NCBI GenBank assembly: GCA_046328505.1
Contig: JAXLWL010000004.1
Span: 124,001-188,000, forward strand
Origin: JBDHWG01 sp046328505
Lineage (GTDB): Bacteria > Chloroflexota > Anaerolineae > Epilineales > JAHCIE01
Reading direction: 5' to 3'
DNA length: 64,000 nt
A program made the translations under genes and the position numbers. This document shows, in pieces, positions 33,470 to 42,656 of the stretch (its first letter is position 1; every line of letters starts with the position of its first letter). The notes beneath the pieces are model-generated. The model was not told where the DNA came from and searched no databases. It was given only the letters and a program-made list of their open reading frames with translations.

Positions 33470-34354
33470 ATGACCGCCATTTCGAAAACCAATACCACAC
33501 AAAGTGAAAGCTTCGTCCGGCGCCATGCTGTCGCCATTTACTTCATCCTGGCCTATGTCGTGACATGGACGCTGATCGTCATCATCGTCCAGCCGCAGCA
33601 ATTGCTGCGCGGGTCTGTCGGTACTCCGCAATTCCTGCTCATCTGGGTCGCCATGCTTATCGGCTCCGGCGGGATGGGGGTGCTGCTCACCGCGCTCCTG
33701 ACCGGCCGCGCCGGGCTGCGCGAGCTGTTCGGCGGGATGAAGCGCTGGCACGTGGGCTGGCGCTGGTACGCGCCGTTGCTCATTGTCCCGCTTGTGGCGG
33801 GCGCCGTGTCAGCCGTTCTGGCGCAGACTGCGCCGGGCTATGTGCCAACCATCATCGCGGCCGGCGACAAGACACTCCCTATGGTCATGTTCCTGGTGGT
33901 GGCTTTCGGCACGTTCGTGGAGGAGCTAGGCTGGACCGGCTTCGCCAACCGACGGCTGCGCGGGCACTACAGCACGCTGACGATTGGCCTCGTCATCGGT
34001 GTCCTGTGGGCGTGTTGGCACTTCATGGGTGATTTCGTCGGGAGCCGGGCGAACTACGCCGAGCTGTTCCCGTTTCACTTCCTGGTATTCTGGCTCGTTC
34101 CGCTGGTCGCCTTCCGCGTCCTCATTGTCTGGGTTTACGACCATACGGAGAGCCTGCTGATGGCGCAGCTTATGCACGCCAGCTACAGCCCGGTGCTGTT
34201 CGTGCTCAGCCCGTCCGCCGTGACGGGACGCGAGAGTGTGGTCTACGAAGCGTCGTTCGCGGTGCTATTGTGCCTCGTCGTCGCCGTCATCATGCTCTTC
34301 GACCGACGGCGGGCCGCGGCCGTACAGCCGGTTCTCGAAACGGGGCAGCGCTAG
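33470..34354 (+). CDS. CPBP-family intramembrane metalloprotease (second of two)
   Basis: 294 residues, eight or so helices. EELGWTGFANRRL and CWHFMGDF carry the metal-site residues, and the third motif is in LMHASY. GAGGAGA lies 6 nt before the ATG. It follows the first CPBP gene by 19 nt on the same strand; the two share layout (HAIL/HAVAIYF start, GGMKRW versus LKLW) and probably arose by duplication. Confidence 0.87.
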   Translation: MTAISKTNTTQSESFVRRHAVAIYFILAYVVTWTLIVIIVQPQQLLRGSVGTPQFLLIWVAMLIGSGGMGVLLTALLTGRAGLRELFGGMKRWHVGWRWYAPLLIVPLVAGAVSAVLAQTAPGYVPTIIAAGDKTLPMVMFLVVAFGTFVEELGWTGFANRRLRGHYSTLTIGLVIGVLWACWHFMGDFVGSRANYAELFPFHFLVFWLVPLVAFRVLIVWVYDHTESLLMAQLMHASYSPVLFVLSPSAVTGRESVVYEASFAVLLCLVVAVIMLFDRRRAAAVQPVLETGQR

Positions 34355-34383
34355 AGCCAGAACGTGCCTCGGCTCTCGGGCGC

Positions 34384-35646
34384 TTAGCCGAAGATGTACG
34401 CGTCCAGGAAGGCGTTGCGGAACTTGCCCTCCGGGTCGAAGGACTGCGCCAGGCGTCGGAAGTCCGGCAGCTTCGGGTAGAGCGCCTGCACGCGGGCCGG
34501 CGCCATCGCGAAGAGCTTGCCCCAGTGCGGGCGCGCCTCGAACGGGGCGAGGGCTTCCTCAAGTTCCGGGAGGAACGGCTCGACCGCCGCCCAATCCTTC
34601 CACCACGTGAAGTGGAGGGCGACACACGGCTGCTGGTAGCACGGGCTCATCCACAGCGAGTCGGGGGCAATGGTGCGGATCTCCGAGATTTGGAGCAGCG
34701 GAGCCAGGCGATCGCGCAACGCGGTCACCGCGCCAATCGCGGCCACGGCATTCTGGCGCGGCACGAAGTACTCCGTTTGCAGCTCTTCGCCGTTGCTCGG
34801 CGTGAAGCCCATGCGGAAGTGCGGTAGGCGCTCGTGCCACGGGCCGGGGATACCCATCTGCGGTGTGCAGTTCTCCGCCGACAGCTCGACGATCGGGTGG
34901 CGGTCCACTGCGGCGAGCCTGGCGCCGAACATCTCCGGCGCGATCTCGCCCGGTGTGTCCTCGGTCACGAGTCGCTTGAGCCACAGCAGGTTGACCCGGT
35001 CCTTCTGCCAATCGGTGAACAGGCTGACGCTGTAGGCGCTTGACGTAATCGCATCGAAGTGGTCTTCGAGATTGGCCTGGGGAAGGTTCTCGTAGACCTC
35101 TTGCCGCACGGTGAACGTCGGCACGATGTTCAGCGTGACCTTTGTGACGACGCCGAGCGCGCCGAGCCCAACGACCGCGCCCTGGAACGTCTCGCCGGCG
35201 TGCTCAGCGGACAGCGTGACCAGTTCGCCCTCGCCCGTGACGATCTCCATCGCCGCAACGGCTGTCGCCAGGTTCCCGTTCTTGTCGCCGGAGCCATGCG
35301 TCGCCGTCGCGCACGCCCCGGCCAGGGAAATATGTGGCAGCGACGCCATGTTGTGCAGGGCGTAGCCGACTTGGTCGAGGTACACGGCCAGGTCGCCGTA
35401 TTTCATGCCCGCTTCGGCTGTGACCGTGCCGTTCTCCGGATCGAGCGCCACCACGCCGTTGAGATGCTCGAGGGAGATAAGGTCGTCAGGCGTATCGGCG
35501 ATGCTGTTGAAGGAATGCCGCGAGCCGAGCGCCTTCACTCTGCGGCTGTTCTTGACGATGACCTGAACCTGCTCGACTGAGGTCGGTTGGTGCAGTCGCG
35601 CCGCGCTGTAGGTGAGATTGCCGGCCCAGTTGTGTAGTGTACCCAC
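34384..35646 (-). CDS. FAD-dependent alditol oxidase
   Basis: 420 residues, matching Streptomyces AldO (418) throughout: NWAGNLTYSA at the start, LGSRHSFNSIADT (FAD-binding His for covalent flavin), NMASLPHISLAGACATATHGSG, AAYSVSLFTDW, ENCTPQMGIPGPWHERLPHFRMGFTPS, EIRTIAPDSLWMSP and ARPHWGKLF. AldO oxidises terminal hydroxyls of xylitol, sorbitol and glycerol with O2, forming H2O2. Start is GTG 35646 with GGGAGGCAGAGA upstream. Last gene of a minus-strand group. Confidence 0.9.
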   Translation of the reverse strand: MGTLHNWAGNLTYSAARLHQPTSVEQVQVIVKNSRRVKALGSRHSFNSIADTPDDLISLEHLNGVVALDPENGTVTAEAGMKYGDLAVYLDQVGYALHNMASLPHISLAGACATATHGSGDKNGNLATAVAAMEIVTGEGELVTLSAEHAGETFQGAVVGLGALGVVTKVTLNIVPTFTVRQEVYENLPQANLEDHFDAITSSAYSVSLFTDWQKDRVNLLWLKRLVTEDTPGEIAPEMFGARLAAVDRHPIVELSAENCTPQMGIPGPWHERLPHFRMGFTPSNGEELQTEYFVPRQNAVAAIGAVTALRDRLAPLLQISEIRTIAPDSLWMSPCYQQPCVALHFTWWKDWAAVEPFLPELEEALAPFEARPHWGKLFAMAPARVQALYPKLPDFRRLAQSFDPEGKFRNAFLDAYIFG

Positions 35647-35680
35647 TCTCTGCCTCCCGCTGCAGCGTTCCTCGTTGCCG

Positions 35681-36370
35681 TTACTCGATGCGGTCCTCGA
35701 TTTCCCACGCGTGGTCGAGAGTATGCCACCCCAGACGGCGAACGAAATAGCGCGGCGCCCAGATCGTGCCACCGCGCGGACCCCGCTCGGGCAGCCCAAC
35801 GCGGACAGCATGGGCGAGCGCGTCCAGCACGGCCTGCCGCGTCTGCTCAAGCTCCTCGCGCAGCGGCGCCTCTTTATCCGTCTTGACCTTCCACGCCAGC
35901 CGTGCCAGATAGTTCCGCTCCGCGCCCATCACATGGCGCGCGATACCCTCGACGTCGCGCCCGCCGCCGCGCGGCCCCTTGCGCAGCTCCTTACCCTCGG
36001 CGGCCTGCGCAGCCGCGTCGAACGCCTGCCAGTACGCCTTCAGTAGCGCCCCTGACCGCGCCAGGTCGGCTTCGTCCATCGGCCGACTGTCGCTCGACGG
36101 TGGGATGTCGGGCGCGCCGAAGTCTGTCGTCATGCTGCCCGGCAGCCGCTCGACGACCGTCAGATCGGATAGGGCGGACGGCGCGTCGAATGGTATATTA
36201 GCGGCATGGAGGACGCGGGCGTAGCGCGGCGCATACGCTACAAGCGCCTCGAGGGCCGCGCCCGCGTCGCGCCCGATGCGCGCCCAGCCCGGCCAGTCCA
36301 CGGCGCACGCGAACACGCGCTTCTCGCCAATCTCTACGTAGACGTCAATGTTAATCGATGGAGCCATCAC
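35681..36370 (-). CDS. DinB-like four-helix protein
   Basis: 229 residues. N-terminal beta segment (INIDVYVEIGEKRVFACAVDWPG) like a HicB/antitoxin-type fold, then helices with HVMGAERNYLARL near 150 and HTLDHAWEIEDR at the end, the His pattern of DinB/YfiT metal-binding proteins. Function unknown; thiol transferase or metal hydrolase roles are known for relatives. GTG 36370 or ATG 36367 may start it (GGAGG upstream). Confidence 0.65.
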   Translation of the reverse strand: MMAPSINIDVYVEIGEKRVFACAVDWPGWARIGRDAGAALEALVAYAPRYARVLHAANIPFDAPSALSDLTVVERLPGSMTTDFGAPDIPPSSDSRPMDEADLARSGALLKAYWQAFDAAAQAAEGKELRKGPRGGGRDVEGIARHVMGAERNYLARLAWKVKTDKEAPLREELEQTRQAVLDALAHAVRVGLPERGPRGGTIWAPRYFVRRLGWHTLDHAWEIEDRIE

Positions 36371-36421
36371 TCTTATCGCCTCCGATGCGGGCCTGTCCGA
36401 CGCGCGGGTACAGTCCCATTC

Positions 36422-37081
36422 TCACGTAGTCAGGTCCACGACCTGCATGTCCGCGATGCTGCGACACACCAGGTCGGCTTCTTGCAGGCGCTCGGGCGGG
36501 AAGGTCTGGGCGACGGCGACGCAGCGCATGCCGGCCGCCTTCGCAGCCTGGATGCCGTTGACCGCGTCCTCGACGACTACGCATTCGGCCGGTGTCAGGC
36601 CCAGCTTCTGAGCCGCGAGGAGGAAGATGTCCGGCGCCGGCTTCTTGTGCTCGACCTCCTCACCCACGACCACCGCGTCCCAAGAGTCTATAGGCAGCCC
36701 AATCTTGCGCAGGTTGGCCGTCACCTTGACGCGGTCGCCGCTGGACGCCACGGCCACCCGCAGCCCGGCCGCGCGGCAGGCGTGGACGAGGTCGCTCACA
36801 CCTGGAAACGCTTGCAATTGCTGTGGCACGAGATCGAGGTAGATCGCGTAAGTGCGGCGTTTGGCGGCCTCCGGATCGAGGGCAAAATGGTACTTCTCCG
36901 CCACGCCGCCGATGTAGCGGTCTTCGCCGGTGCCGACGAAGGGGAGGAAGTCGTCCGGCTGCACCGTCAGACCCTGCTCCTTGAACATCGCGACGGCGGC
37001 GGCGTTGATGAGCGGCTCCGAGTCGGTCAGGACGCCGTCCATGTCGAAGATGACGGCGTGGATGGTGGGCGAGGCGCTCAT
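36422..37081 (-). CDS. HAD-family phosphatase / beta-phosphoglucomutase-like
   Basis: 219 residues. FDMDGVLTDSEPL (nucleophile and acid Asp), VASSGDR (motif II Ser), HKKPAPDIFLLAA (motif III Lys) and VVEDAVNGIQAAKAAGM (motif IV) are all intact with an alpha-helical cap, as in beta-phosphoglucomutase and sugar-phosphate phosphatases. Overlaps the SHMT-like gene by 4 nt (ATGA), so it is co-translated. Confidence 0.9.
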   Translation of the reverse strand: MSASPTIHAVIFDMDGVLTDSEPLINAAAVAMFKEQGLTVQPDDFLPFVGTGEDRYIGGVAEKYHFALDPEAAKRRTYAIYLDLVPQQLQAFPGVSDLVHACRAAGLRVAVASSGDRVKVTANLRKIGLPIDSWDAVVVGEEVEHKKPAPDIFLLAAQKLGLTPAECVVVEDAVNGIQAAKAAGMRCVAVAQTFPPERLQEADLVCRSIADMQVVDLTT

Positions 37082-38439
37082 CGCGGCGGCAGCCCGTGGT
37101 CGAAGTTATAGTAGAGGGTCTGGTATCCTCGGCGAAACTCGACCACGTCTCCGACCACCGTTTCGGGCGTCTGCTTCTCGATGAGCACGCGCGCCATGAA
37201 CTCGGCGATGGTTTCCATCTCCGGCTCGTGCATGCCGAAGCGCGTGACCTCGATCGTGCCGAGCCGCAGCCCGCTCGGCGTGTCCCAGTCCTCGGGGCCG
37301 TCGTTGGGCAGGAGGTTCTTGTTGGTCACGATGTTGGCCCGCGCCAGCAGATGCGCCACGTCCAGCCCGCCGCCGAATGCGCGCACGTCGGCGATGACCT
37401 GATGCGTGCACGTGTAGCCCTTGTGCGCGCCGAGCACGGGAATGCCGCGCTTCTCCAGGGCCGCGCCGAGCGCCTGCGCATTGCGGACGATCTGCGCCAT
37501 GTAGGTCTGACCGAACTCGATCATTTCCGCCGCGGAGACGGCGAGGGCAGCCACGCGGTTGACCTGATGTGTCGCCGCCAGAACCGGGAAAATTGCGTGG
37601 GTGAGCGGCTCGGTCAGCGCCGGATCATTCCACACGATGATGCCGCTCTGCGGCCCGCTGAAGGTTTTGCCGGCGGAGCCGGTCATGACGACGGCGCCCT
37701 CGCGCAGCGGGTCCTGGAACTGCCCGCCGGCGATGAGGCCAATCTGGTGCGCGCCGTCGAAGAATATCTTGCCGCCCCACTCGGCCACGATCTCGGCCAT
37801 CTCCTGGAGCGGGAAAGGGAACAGGGTCATGGAGGCGCCGAGCGCGACGAGCTTGGGGCGCACCAACGGCGCGACTTTGCGGAACAGGTCCAGGTCGACC
37901 ACGAGCTCGTCTGGGTCCATCGGCACGTCCACGATCTTTAGGCCGCGTACACCGGCCGGCCCATCGGGGCGGTTGCTGGAGTGGCCGCCGAAGGGCTGTG
38001 TGATGCTCATGATGATATCGCCCGGCTCGGCCATCGCCGTGTACACGGTGAGGTTGCCGATCATGCTCGCGACGAGGCGGTGGTCGGCGTAGCGGGCGCG
38101 GAAGGCGCGCTTGAGCAACTCGACACACAACGCCTCAATCTCGTCAATGTGCTTCGTGCCGGCGAACCAGCGGTTGACGCGGCCGATGTGGCCCTCGGCG
38201 GCGCGGGTGCCAACTTCGGACGACAGGAGCGCGCGCACGGCGGGGCTGGTCGGCGCTTCGGGCGCGAGAAGGTTGATGCACTGTTCGCCACGCCAGGTTT
38301 CGTTGCGCTTCACGGCCGCGATAACGGCGTCCTGCATCTCTTTGCCGGATCGGCACGCGTCAAGGATTTCGTGCGCCTGAGTCAGCACTTCCGCATCGTG
38401 GACTTCAAAGTTGTCATCGGTAATGAGTGTCTGTGCCAT
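37078..38439 (-). CDS. Diverged serine hydroxymethyltransferase-family PLP enzyme
   Basis: 453 residues from ATG 38439 (AGGAG upstream). Counterparts of SHMT motifs are visible but altered: RAAEGHIGRVNRWFAGTKHIDEIE for AEGYPG.RYYGG (catalytic Glu kept), FDGAHQIGLIAGG for DMAHIAGL, and TGSAGKTFSGPQSG for TTTHKTLRGPRGG (PLP Lys kept, the THK His replaced). Canonical SHMT makes glycine and methylene-THF from serine; relatives act on other beta-hydroxy amino acids. The changes point to an altered substrate. Confidence 0.8.
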   Translation of the reverse strand: MAQTLITDDNFEVHDAEVLTQAHEILDACRSGKEMQDAVIAAVKRNETWRGEQCINLLAPEAPTSPAVRALLSSEVGTRAAEGHIGRVNRWFAGTKHIDEIEALCVELLKRAFRARYADHRLVASMIGNLTVYTAMAEPGDIIMSITQPFGGHSSNRPDGPAGVRGLKIVDVPMDPDELVVDLDLFRKVAPLVRPKLVALGASMTLFPFPLQEMAEIVAEWGGKIFFDGAHQIGLIAGGQFQDPLREGAVVMTGSAGKTFSGPQSGIIVWNDPALTEPLTHAIFPVLAATHQVNRVAALAVSAAEMIEFGQTYMAQIVRNAQALGAALEKRGIPVLGAHKGYTCTHQVIADVRAFGGGLDVAHLLARANIVTNKNLLPNDGPEDWDTPSGLRLGTIEVTRFGMHEPEMETIAEFMARVLIEKQTPETVVGDVVEFRRGYQTLYYNFDHGLPPR

Positions 38440-38474
38440 GCGTTTCGCTCCTGACAAGGCTGACGGCGCCGCCG

Positions 38475-38675
38475 TCATGCCCCTTTACTTTCGCGTAGCG
38501 CCTCGCTCACCGCATGAGTCAGGCGTTGTAACAATTCTCTGCGCTCGCTGCTGATGGTAATTCGATTGCCCTGCTCATCTGTTACAGTCAAATAGTAGTG
38601 GCCCTTGTCTGTGCGGCCGGCTGAGATGTCGGGGTTGTTGGTCGCCAGGTGGAGCTGCGCGCCCGGTGTAACCAT
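38475..38675 (-). CDS. Small hypothetical protein
   Basis: 66 residues from ATG 38675, with GGAAGGAAG upstream; a GTG 11 codons earlier is possible. GHYYLTVTDEQGNRITISSERRELLQRLTHAVSEAL suggests a beta-hairpin and a helix. No family recognised. It heads the minus-strand group leading into the SHMT-like gene 35 nt downstream. Confidence 0.55.
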   Translation of the reverse strand: MVTPGAQLHLATNNPDISAGRTDKGHYYLTVTDEQGNRITISSERRELLQRLTHAVSEALRESKGA

Positions 38676-38715
38676 CCCTTGTGCTTCCTTCCTATGTGTT
38701 GATACCACTGCGCTC

Positions 38716-39129
38716 TTAGTCTACAGCATCCAGCGCGGCATCGGCGAAGTCAAGAAGGTCCGATAGATGGTGCTCGACCACGTCCACCATGACGTCGAGA
38801 CTGAGCGCCTGGTACTGGTGGACCAATGTGTTGCGGAACCCCACCATCGCTTGCAACCCTCTCAACTGCTGCGCGGAGATAAACCCCGCGTGGTGCAGCA
38901 GCTCGAAGCTTTCGCGACTGGTCTGCGGCAAGCCGAGCCGCTTGCGCTTGACGAGGTAGTTGGCGATGTCAATTGTCAGCTCGCAGGCGCGCTGTAGGTT
39001 CATGGCGATGGCGTCTTGCCTGAGAAAGTCCTGGGCGAACGGCAACCCGGTGTCCAGGACATAGTACGCGCGAATTTGCTGGATGCAGCGCTCGATGCTG
39101 ACCTTTTTGTTGATGATAGTGTCATTCAT
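38716..39129 (-). CDS. hepT: HepT-like toxin (DUF86)
   Basis: 137 residues, all-helical HEPN protein. GFRNTLVHQY near residue 105 is the Rx4H catalytic motif of HEPN ribonucleases. The start (ATG 39129) overlaps the mntA stop by 4 nt. In characterised pairs HepT cleaves RNA/tRNA until the antitoxin AMPylates a Tyr near its active site; the QY after the motif fits. Confidence 0.9.
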   Translation of the reverse strand: MNDTIINKKVSIERCIQQIRAYYVLDTGLPFAQDFLRQDAIAMNLQRACELTIDIANYLVKRKRLGLPQTSRESFELLHHAGFISAQQLRGLQAMVGFRNTLVHQYQALSLDVMVDVVEHHLSDLLDFADAALDAVD

Positions 39130-39545
39130 ATGTCGAGGAACCTTTTGCGGCGCAGACCCTCGGCCAGAATCTCGGCGCGCTCTTCGTTGAGCTTCTGGTA
39201 GAGGGCAATCACCAGCAGTTCGAACTCGTCGGCGAGACGCGAATCGGCGCAGTAGATGCGCCGGTCGGCCATCACGATTTCTTTCTGAAACACCGTCGAC
39301 ACCTGGCGTAGGTTGACAAGGTCCACGTCTTTGTTCAGCGCTTGCTCCAGGGCCAGCCGTGTCTCGCTCAGGGCGAGGTGTCCGACGCGCTTCGCGTCGA
39401 TAGGGGGCAGCAGCACGGCGATGTCCACGTCGCTGTCCGGCCACTCATATTCCGTGCCGTAGGAGCCAAACAGGTAGATCGCCTGCGTGTTGGGGTAGCT
39501 TTCGAGAATGATGGTGACGATGGTGTCGGTCGCTTGTGACAACAT
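39126..39545 (-). CDS. mntA: MntA-like nucleotidyltransferase antitoxin
   Basis: 139 residues, minimal nucleotidyltransferase. LFGSYGTEYEWPDSDVDIAVLL (about 25-46) is the GSx10DxD motif, and the third Asp is in KDVDLVNL. Forms a type VII toxin-antitoxin pair with HepT. GAGAGGG precedes the ATG, and a TATAAT (minus strand, 39585-39580) lies in promoter position without a good -35. Confidence 0.9.
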   Translation of the reverse strand: MLSQATDTIVTIILESYPNTQAIYLFGSYGTEYEWPDSDVDIAVLLPPIDAKRVGHLALSETRLALEQALNKDVDLVNLRQVSTVFQKEIVMADRRIYCADSRLADEFELLVIALYQKLNEERAEILAEGLRRKRFLDI

Positions 39546-39715
39546 GGCCCTCTCGTGCTAAGGTACGGCTCTGTCGCAGATTATAGCATACCTTGGGCGC
39601 GAACCGATTGTGGCGCAGCAAAAGAAGGGTCGCCCATAGGGTGGCCCGTCTGAAAGGCATTGTCGCGTGTGGTCTCGCGGCCTAAGGCAGGCTTCTGTTG
39701 TAATGGCTCGTCACG

Positions 39716-40495
39716 TCACGGCTCTTGCACTGTGATGTTGTACGTCATGTGCAGGCTGGAGTCGGTGGAGGATGTCGCCGAGAAGCGGAGCGTGTGCCGG
39801 CCGGGGGGGAGCGGCGCGAGCATCAAGAACACGCCGTCACTCACCGCCACAGAGACTGTGCGGCTGCCGCAGGCTGAACAGCAGTCAGCCGCTTGGCCGT
39901 TGCCGTCGGGCAGGCAATACGAGAACACCGGCGAGGCAACCCGATAGGGCGATGTCATGGGATCGAGGTCCGGCACGTCAACGCCGTCGAGTGACGCCGA
40001 CATTGCGAGGACCCCATCCTGGTACTCTTTCGTTCGTGCTCGAAGCTGCTTAACACTTGGCGGTGGGTTGTACCCCAGGTTGTCCCACTCGGCGGCGTGG
40101 ACGGGGAAGCAGAGCGCTTTTCCGCTCGGAACTGTCACGTCTCGGGTCACGACTATGTGTTGACACTGATTACTCGCTGTTGTGATACACAGGGCGTCGG
40201 CGAGGAAACAGACAGGCCCGTCCTGGCCGATGGCGGCATTGGCGCCCGTCGTGTCCAGCAGCGGGCTTGTTGCAGCGGGGATCGAGTATGCCCACTGCCA
40301 CCAACTGGCGCTCCATTCCGCGTACGTCCTGCCGTAGGGGCTGGAGTCGGGAGCGACGACGCCCGTCAGCGTTTTCTCGCTCCTTGGCGCCAACGCTTGT
40401 AGTGGGAGTGCGACTATGGCGACGGCGGCAGTCATGACACCCGAAAAGACGAGCATGGTAGCAGTGATGCCGAGCAGGTAGAACAACTTCTTCAT
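39716..40495 (-). CDS. Exported protein of unknown function
   Basis: 259 residues with a signal peptide (MKKLFYLLGITATMLVFSGV). The mature part has GRTYAEWSASWWQWAYSIPAATSPLLDTTGANA and later paired cysteines (CFLADALC, CLPDG, DCCSACGS), a layout I have seen described only as hypothetical secreted proteins. RBS AAGGGGAGATC. Function unknown. Confidence 0.7.
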   Translation of the reverse strand: MKKLFYLLGITATMLVFSGVMTAAVAIVALPLQALAPRSEKTLTGVVAPDSSPYGRTYAEWSASWWQWAYSIPAATSPLLDTTGANAAIGQDGPVCFLADALCITTASNQCQHIVVTRDVTVPSGKALCFPVHAAEWDNLGYNPPPSVKQLRARTKEYQDGVLAMSASLDGVDVPDLDPMTSPYRVASPVFSYCLPDGNGQAADCCSACGSRTVSVAVSDGVFLMLAPLPPGRHTLRFSATSSTDSSLHMTYNITVQEP

Positions 40496-40713
40496 GATCT
40501 CCCCTTGCGCGTGAAAAGAAACCTACCCGCGCTTGCTTTGCGCGGGGGTCAATCGCCACTTGCCCGACCTATCATATGCGAGATAGAAGCCTGGTTGTTT
40601 GAGACGGAGATATGCGGATGGACTACTTGATTGCGGGTTGTCGGCCGCGACGCCGCAGAATATACGCGGTGTCAAGCAACTTGCGAGCCACGGGAGAACC
40701 GATTGGCCCATTG

Positions 40714-40741
40714 TTGACCTGCGGGTGATTCTGAGTATTCT
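40714..40741 (+). promoter_or_regulatory. Possible promoter of the first SulP gene
   Basis: TTGACC, 16-bp spacer, TATTCT, 89 nt before the SulP start. The 40496-40829 gap contains nothing else I can support; a 75-codon frame at 40599 has no ribosome site. Confidence 0.4.
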
Positions 40742-40829
40742 GTGGGCAGCCAGAGACGGCGTCGACCACATTCGGTCGCGCGACGCCGTCAGGTATGCGC
40801 TGACGCGCATGAGTTGGAAAGGCTAGTCT

Positions 40830-42599
40830 ATGGCAGACTTTGCCCCTGCCCTCAACCCGTTTCAACGCGAGCCTCCCCCGCGCGGTGTCCGGCGCTGGCT
40901 CCCCGGCGTCGAGGTGGTGCGCAAGTACCAGGTCAATTGGTTAGGGAAGGACGTTGCCGCGGGCCTGGTGCTGACGGCGATCCTTGTCCCGGTGGGGATG
41001 GGGTATGCAGAAGCGGCCGGGCTGCCCGCGATCTACGGCCTGTACGCCACGATCACATCGCTCGTGGTGTATGCGATCTTTGGGCCGAGCCGCATTCTAG
41101 TGTTGGGGCCGGACTCATCGCTGGCGGCCATCATCGCCGCCACCATTGTGCCGTTGGCTGCGGGCAACGCCGATCAGCTGGTGGCCCTGGCCGGGTTGCT
41201 GGCTCTGCTGTCGGGCGGCTTGTGCCTGGTGGCCGGCCTCGCTCGCTTTGGCTTCGTCACCGACCTGCTGTCCAAGCCGGTGCGCATCGGCTATCTGAAC
41301 GGCATCGCCCTGACAGTTTTGATCGGTCAGCTTCCCAAGTTGCTGGGGTTCTCCGTGAGCGGCGATAGTCTGATTCAGGAGGCGGTCGGCCTGGTTCAGG
41401 GCATCGCTGCCGGCCAGACCAACCAGATCACGCTGTTCATCGGCGTGGCAAGCCTGCTCGTCATTTTCGCCTTCAAACGCTGGATGCCGAGAGTTCCCGG
41501 CGTGCTCGTCGCCGTCGTCGGCGCGACACTCGTGACCGGGGCGTTCAACCTGGCGGCGACGGCGGGTGTCTCTGTTGTCGGCCCGCTGCCGCAAGGACTC
41601 CCCTCCTTCCAGCTTCCCCTGGTTCCGCGTGCCGATCTCGGTACGCTGTTTGCGGGCGCCGTGGCGATCGCGTTGGTGTCTTTTGCGGACACGAGCGTGC
41701 TGTCGCGCACATTCGCGCTGCGGGGCGGCTACGAAGTGGACGAGAACCAGGAACTGGTTGCGCTGGGCGCGGCGAACATCGCGGCCGGCCTGTTCCAGGG
41801 GTTCTCTATCAGCAGCAGCTCGTCGCGGACGCCGGTGGCTGAGGCGGCCGGCGCAAAAACGCAGCTCACCGGTGTCGTCGGCGCGCTCTGCATCGCCCTA
41901 CTCTTGCTCTTTGCCCCGAGTCTGTTGCAGTACCTGCCCAGCGCTGTGCTGGGCGCTGTGGTCATATCGGCGGTCGTGTCGTTCATCGACATCCCCGCCG
42001 TTGTGCGGTTCTATAAGCTGCGCCGCTCGGAATTCGTGTTTTCGATGGTGTGCTTCCTGGGCGTGGCTCTCATCGGCGTCATCCAGGGCATGCTGATCGC
42101 AATTGGCCTGGCGCTGCTGGCTTTTGTCTGGCACGCGTGGCGGCCATACGACGCGGTGTTGGGGCGAGTGGATGGCTTGAAGGGGTATCACGATATCTCG
42201 CGGCACCCGGAAGCGAGACGGATACCGGGCCTTGTCCTGTTCCGGTGGGACGCGCCTCTGTTCTTCGCCAACGCCGACATCTTCTACGAACACGCCTTGC
42301 AGGCGGTGGCCGACGCGCCCACGCCGACGAAGTGGCTCGTGATTGCCGCCGAGCCTGTCACCGATATAGACATCACGGCGGCGGACGCGCTCTCGAAGCT
42401 GGATGACGCGCTGCAAGCCGTGGGCATCGAGCTGGCCTTCGCCGAGGTGAAAGGGCCGGTGAAAGATCGCCTGAAGCAGTATGGGTTGTTCACCAAGCTT
42501 GGCGACGGTCTCTTCTTCCGCACGATCGGCCAGGCTGTCGATGGCTACCTAGCGGCGCACCCGGTCGAATGGCGCGACTGGGAGGATGCGCCTCGCTAA
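40830..42599 (+). CDS. SulP-family anion transporter with STAS domain
   Basis: 589 residues. About 12-14 membrane segments; VLTAILVPVGMGYAEAAGLPAIYGLYA is the SulP signature, and SISSSSSRTPVAEAAGAKTQLTGVVG is the conserved central loop. A STAS domain follows (about 450-570). Transports sulfate, bicarbonate or other anions, coupled to Na+ or H+; substrate cannot be assigned. Confidence 0.9.
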   Translation: MADFAPALNPFQREPPPRGVRRWLPGVEVVRKYQVNWLGKDVAAGLVLTAILVPVGMGYAEAAGLPAIYGLYATITSLVVYAIFGPSRILVLGPDSSLAAIIAATIVPLAAGNADQLVALAGLLALLSGGLCLVAGLARFGFVTDLLSKPVRIGYLNGIALTVLIGQLPKLLGFSVSGDSLIQEAVGLVQGIAAGQTNQITLFIGVASLLVIFAFKRWMPRVPGVLVAVVGATLVTGAFNLAATAGVSVVGPLPQGLPSFQLPLVPRADLGTLFAGAVAIALVSFADTSVLSRTFALRGGYEVDENQELVALGAANIAAGLFQGFSISSSSSRTPVAEAAGAKTQLTGVVGALCIALLLLFAPSLLQYLPSAVLGAVVISAVVSFIDIPAVVRFYKLRRSEFVFSMVCFLGVALIGVIQGMLIAIGLALLAFVWHAWRPYDAVLGRVDGLKGYHDISRHPEARRIPGLVLFRWDAPLFFANADIFYEHALQAVADAPTPTKWLVIAAEPVTDIDITAADALSKLDDALQAVGIELAFAEVKGPVKDRLKQYGLFTKLGDGLFFRTIGQAVDGYLAAHPVEWRDWEDAPR

Positions 42600-42628
42600 G
42601 GCGTAGTTGTCGTCGGGATGCGAAGCCC

Positions 42629-42656
42629 TTGACTCGCCCGCTGAACGGCTTATAGT
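42629..42656 (+). promoter_or_regulatory. Possible promoter of the glucodextranase gene
   Basis: TTGACT, 16-bp spacer, TATAGT; 5' leader of about 220 nt before 42883, in which a small GGCGAG/CTCGCC hairpin near 42800 is the only other structure noted. Confidence 0.45.

Noticed and set aside
40599..40826. 75-codon frame upstream of the first SulP gene
   Set aside because: No ribosome site, no recognised family and atypical composition; more likely promoter region.
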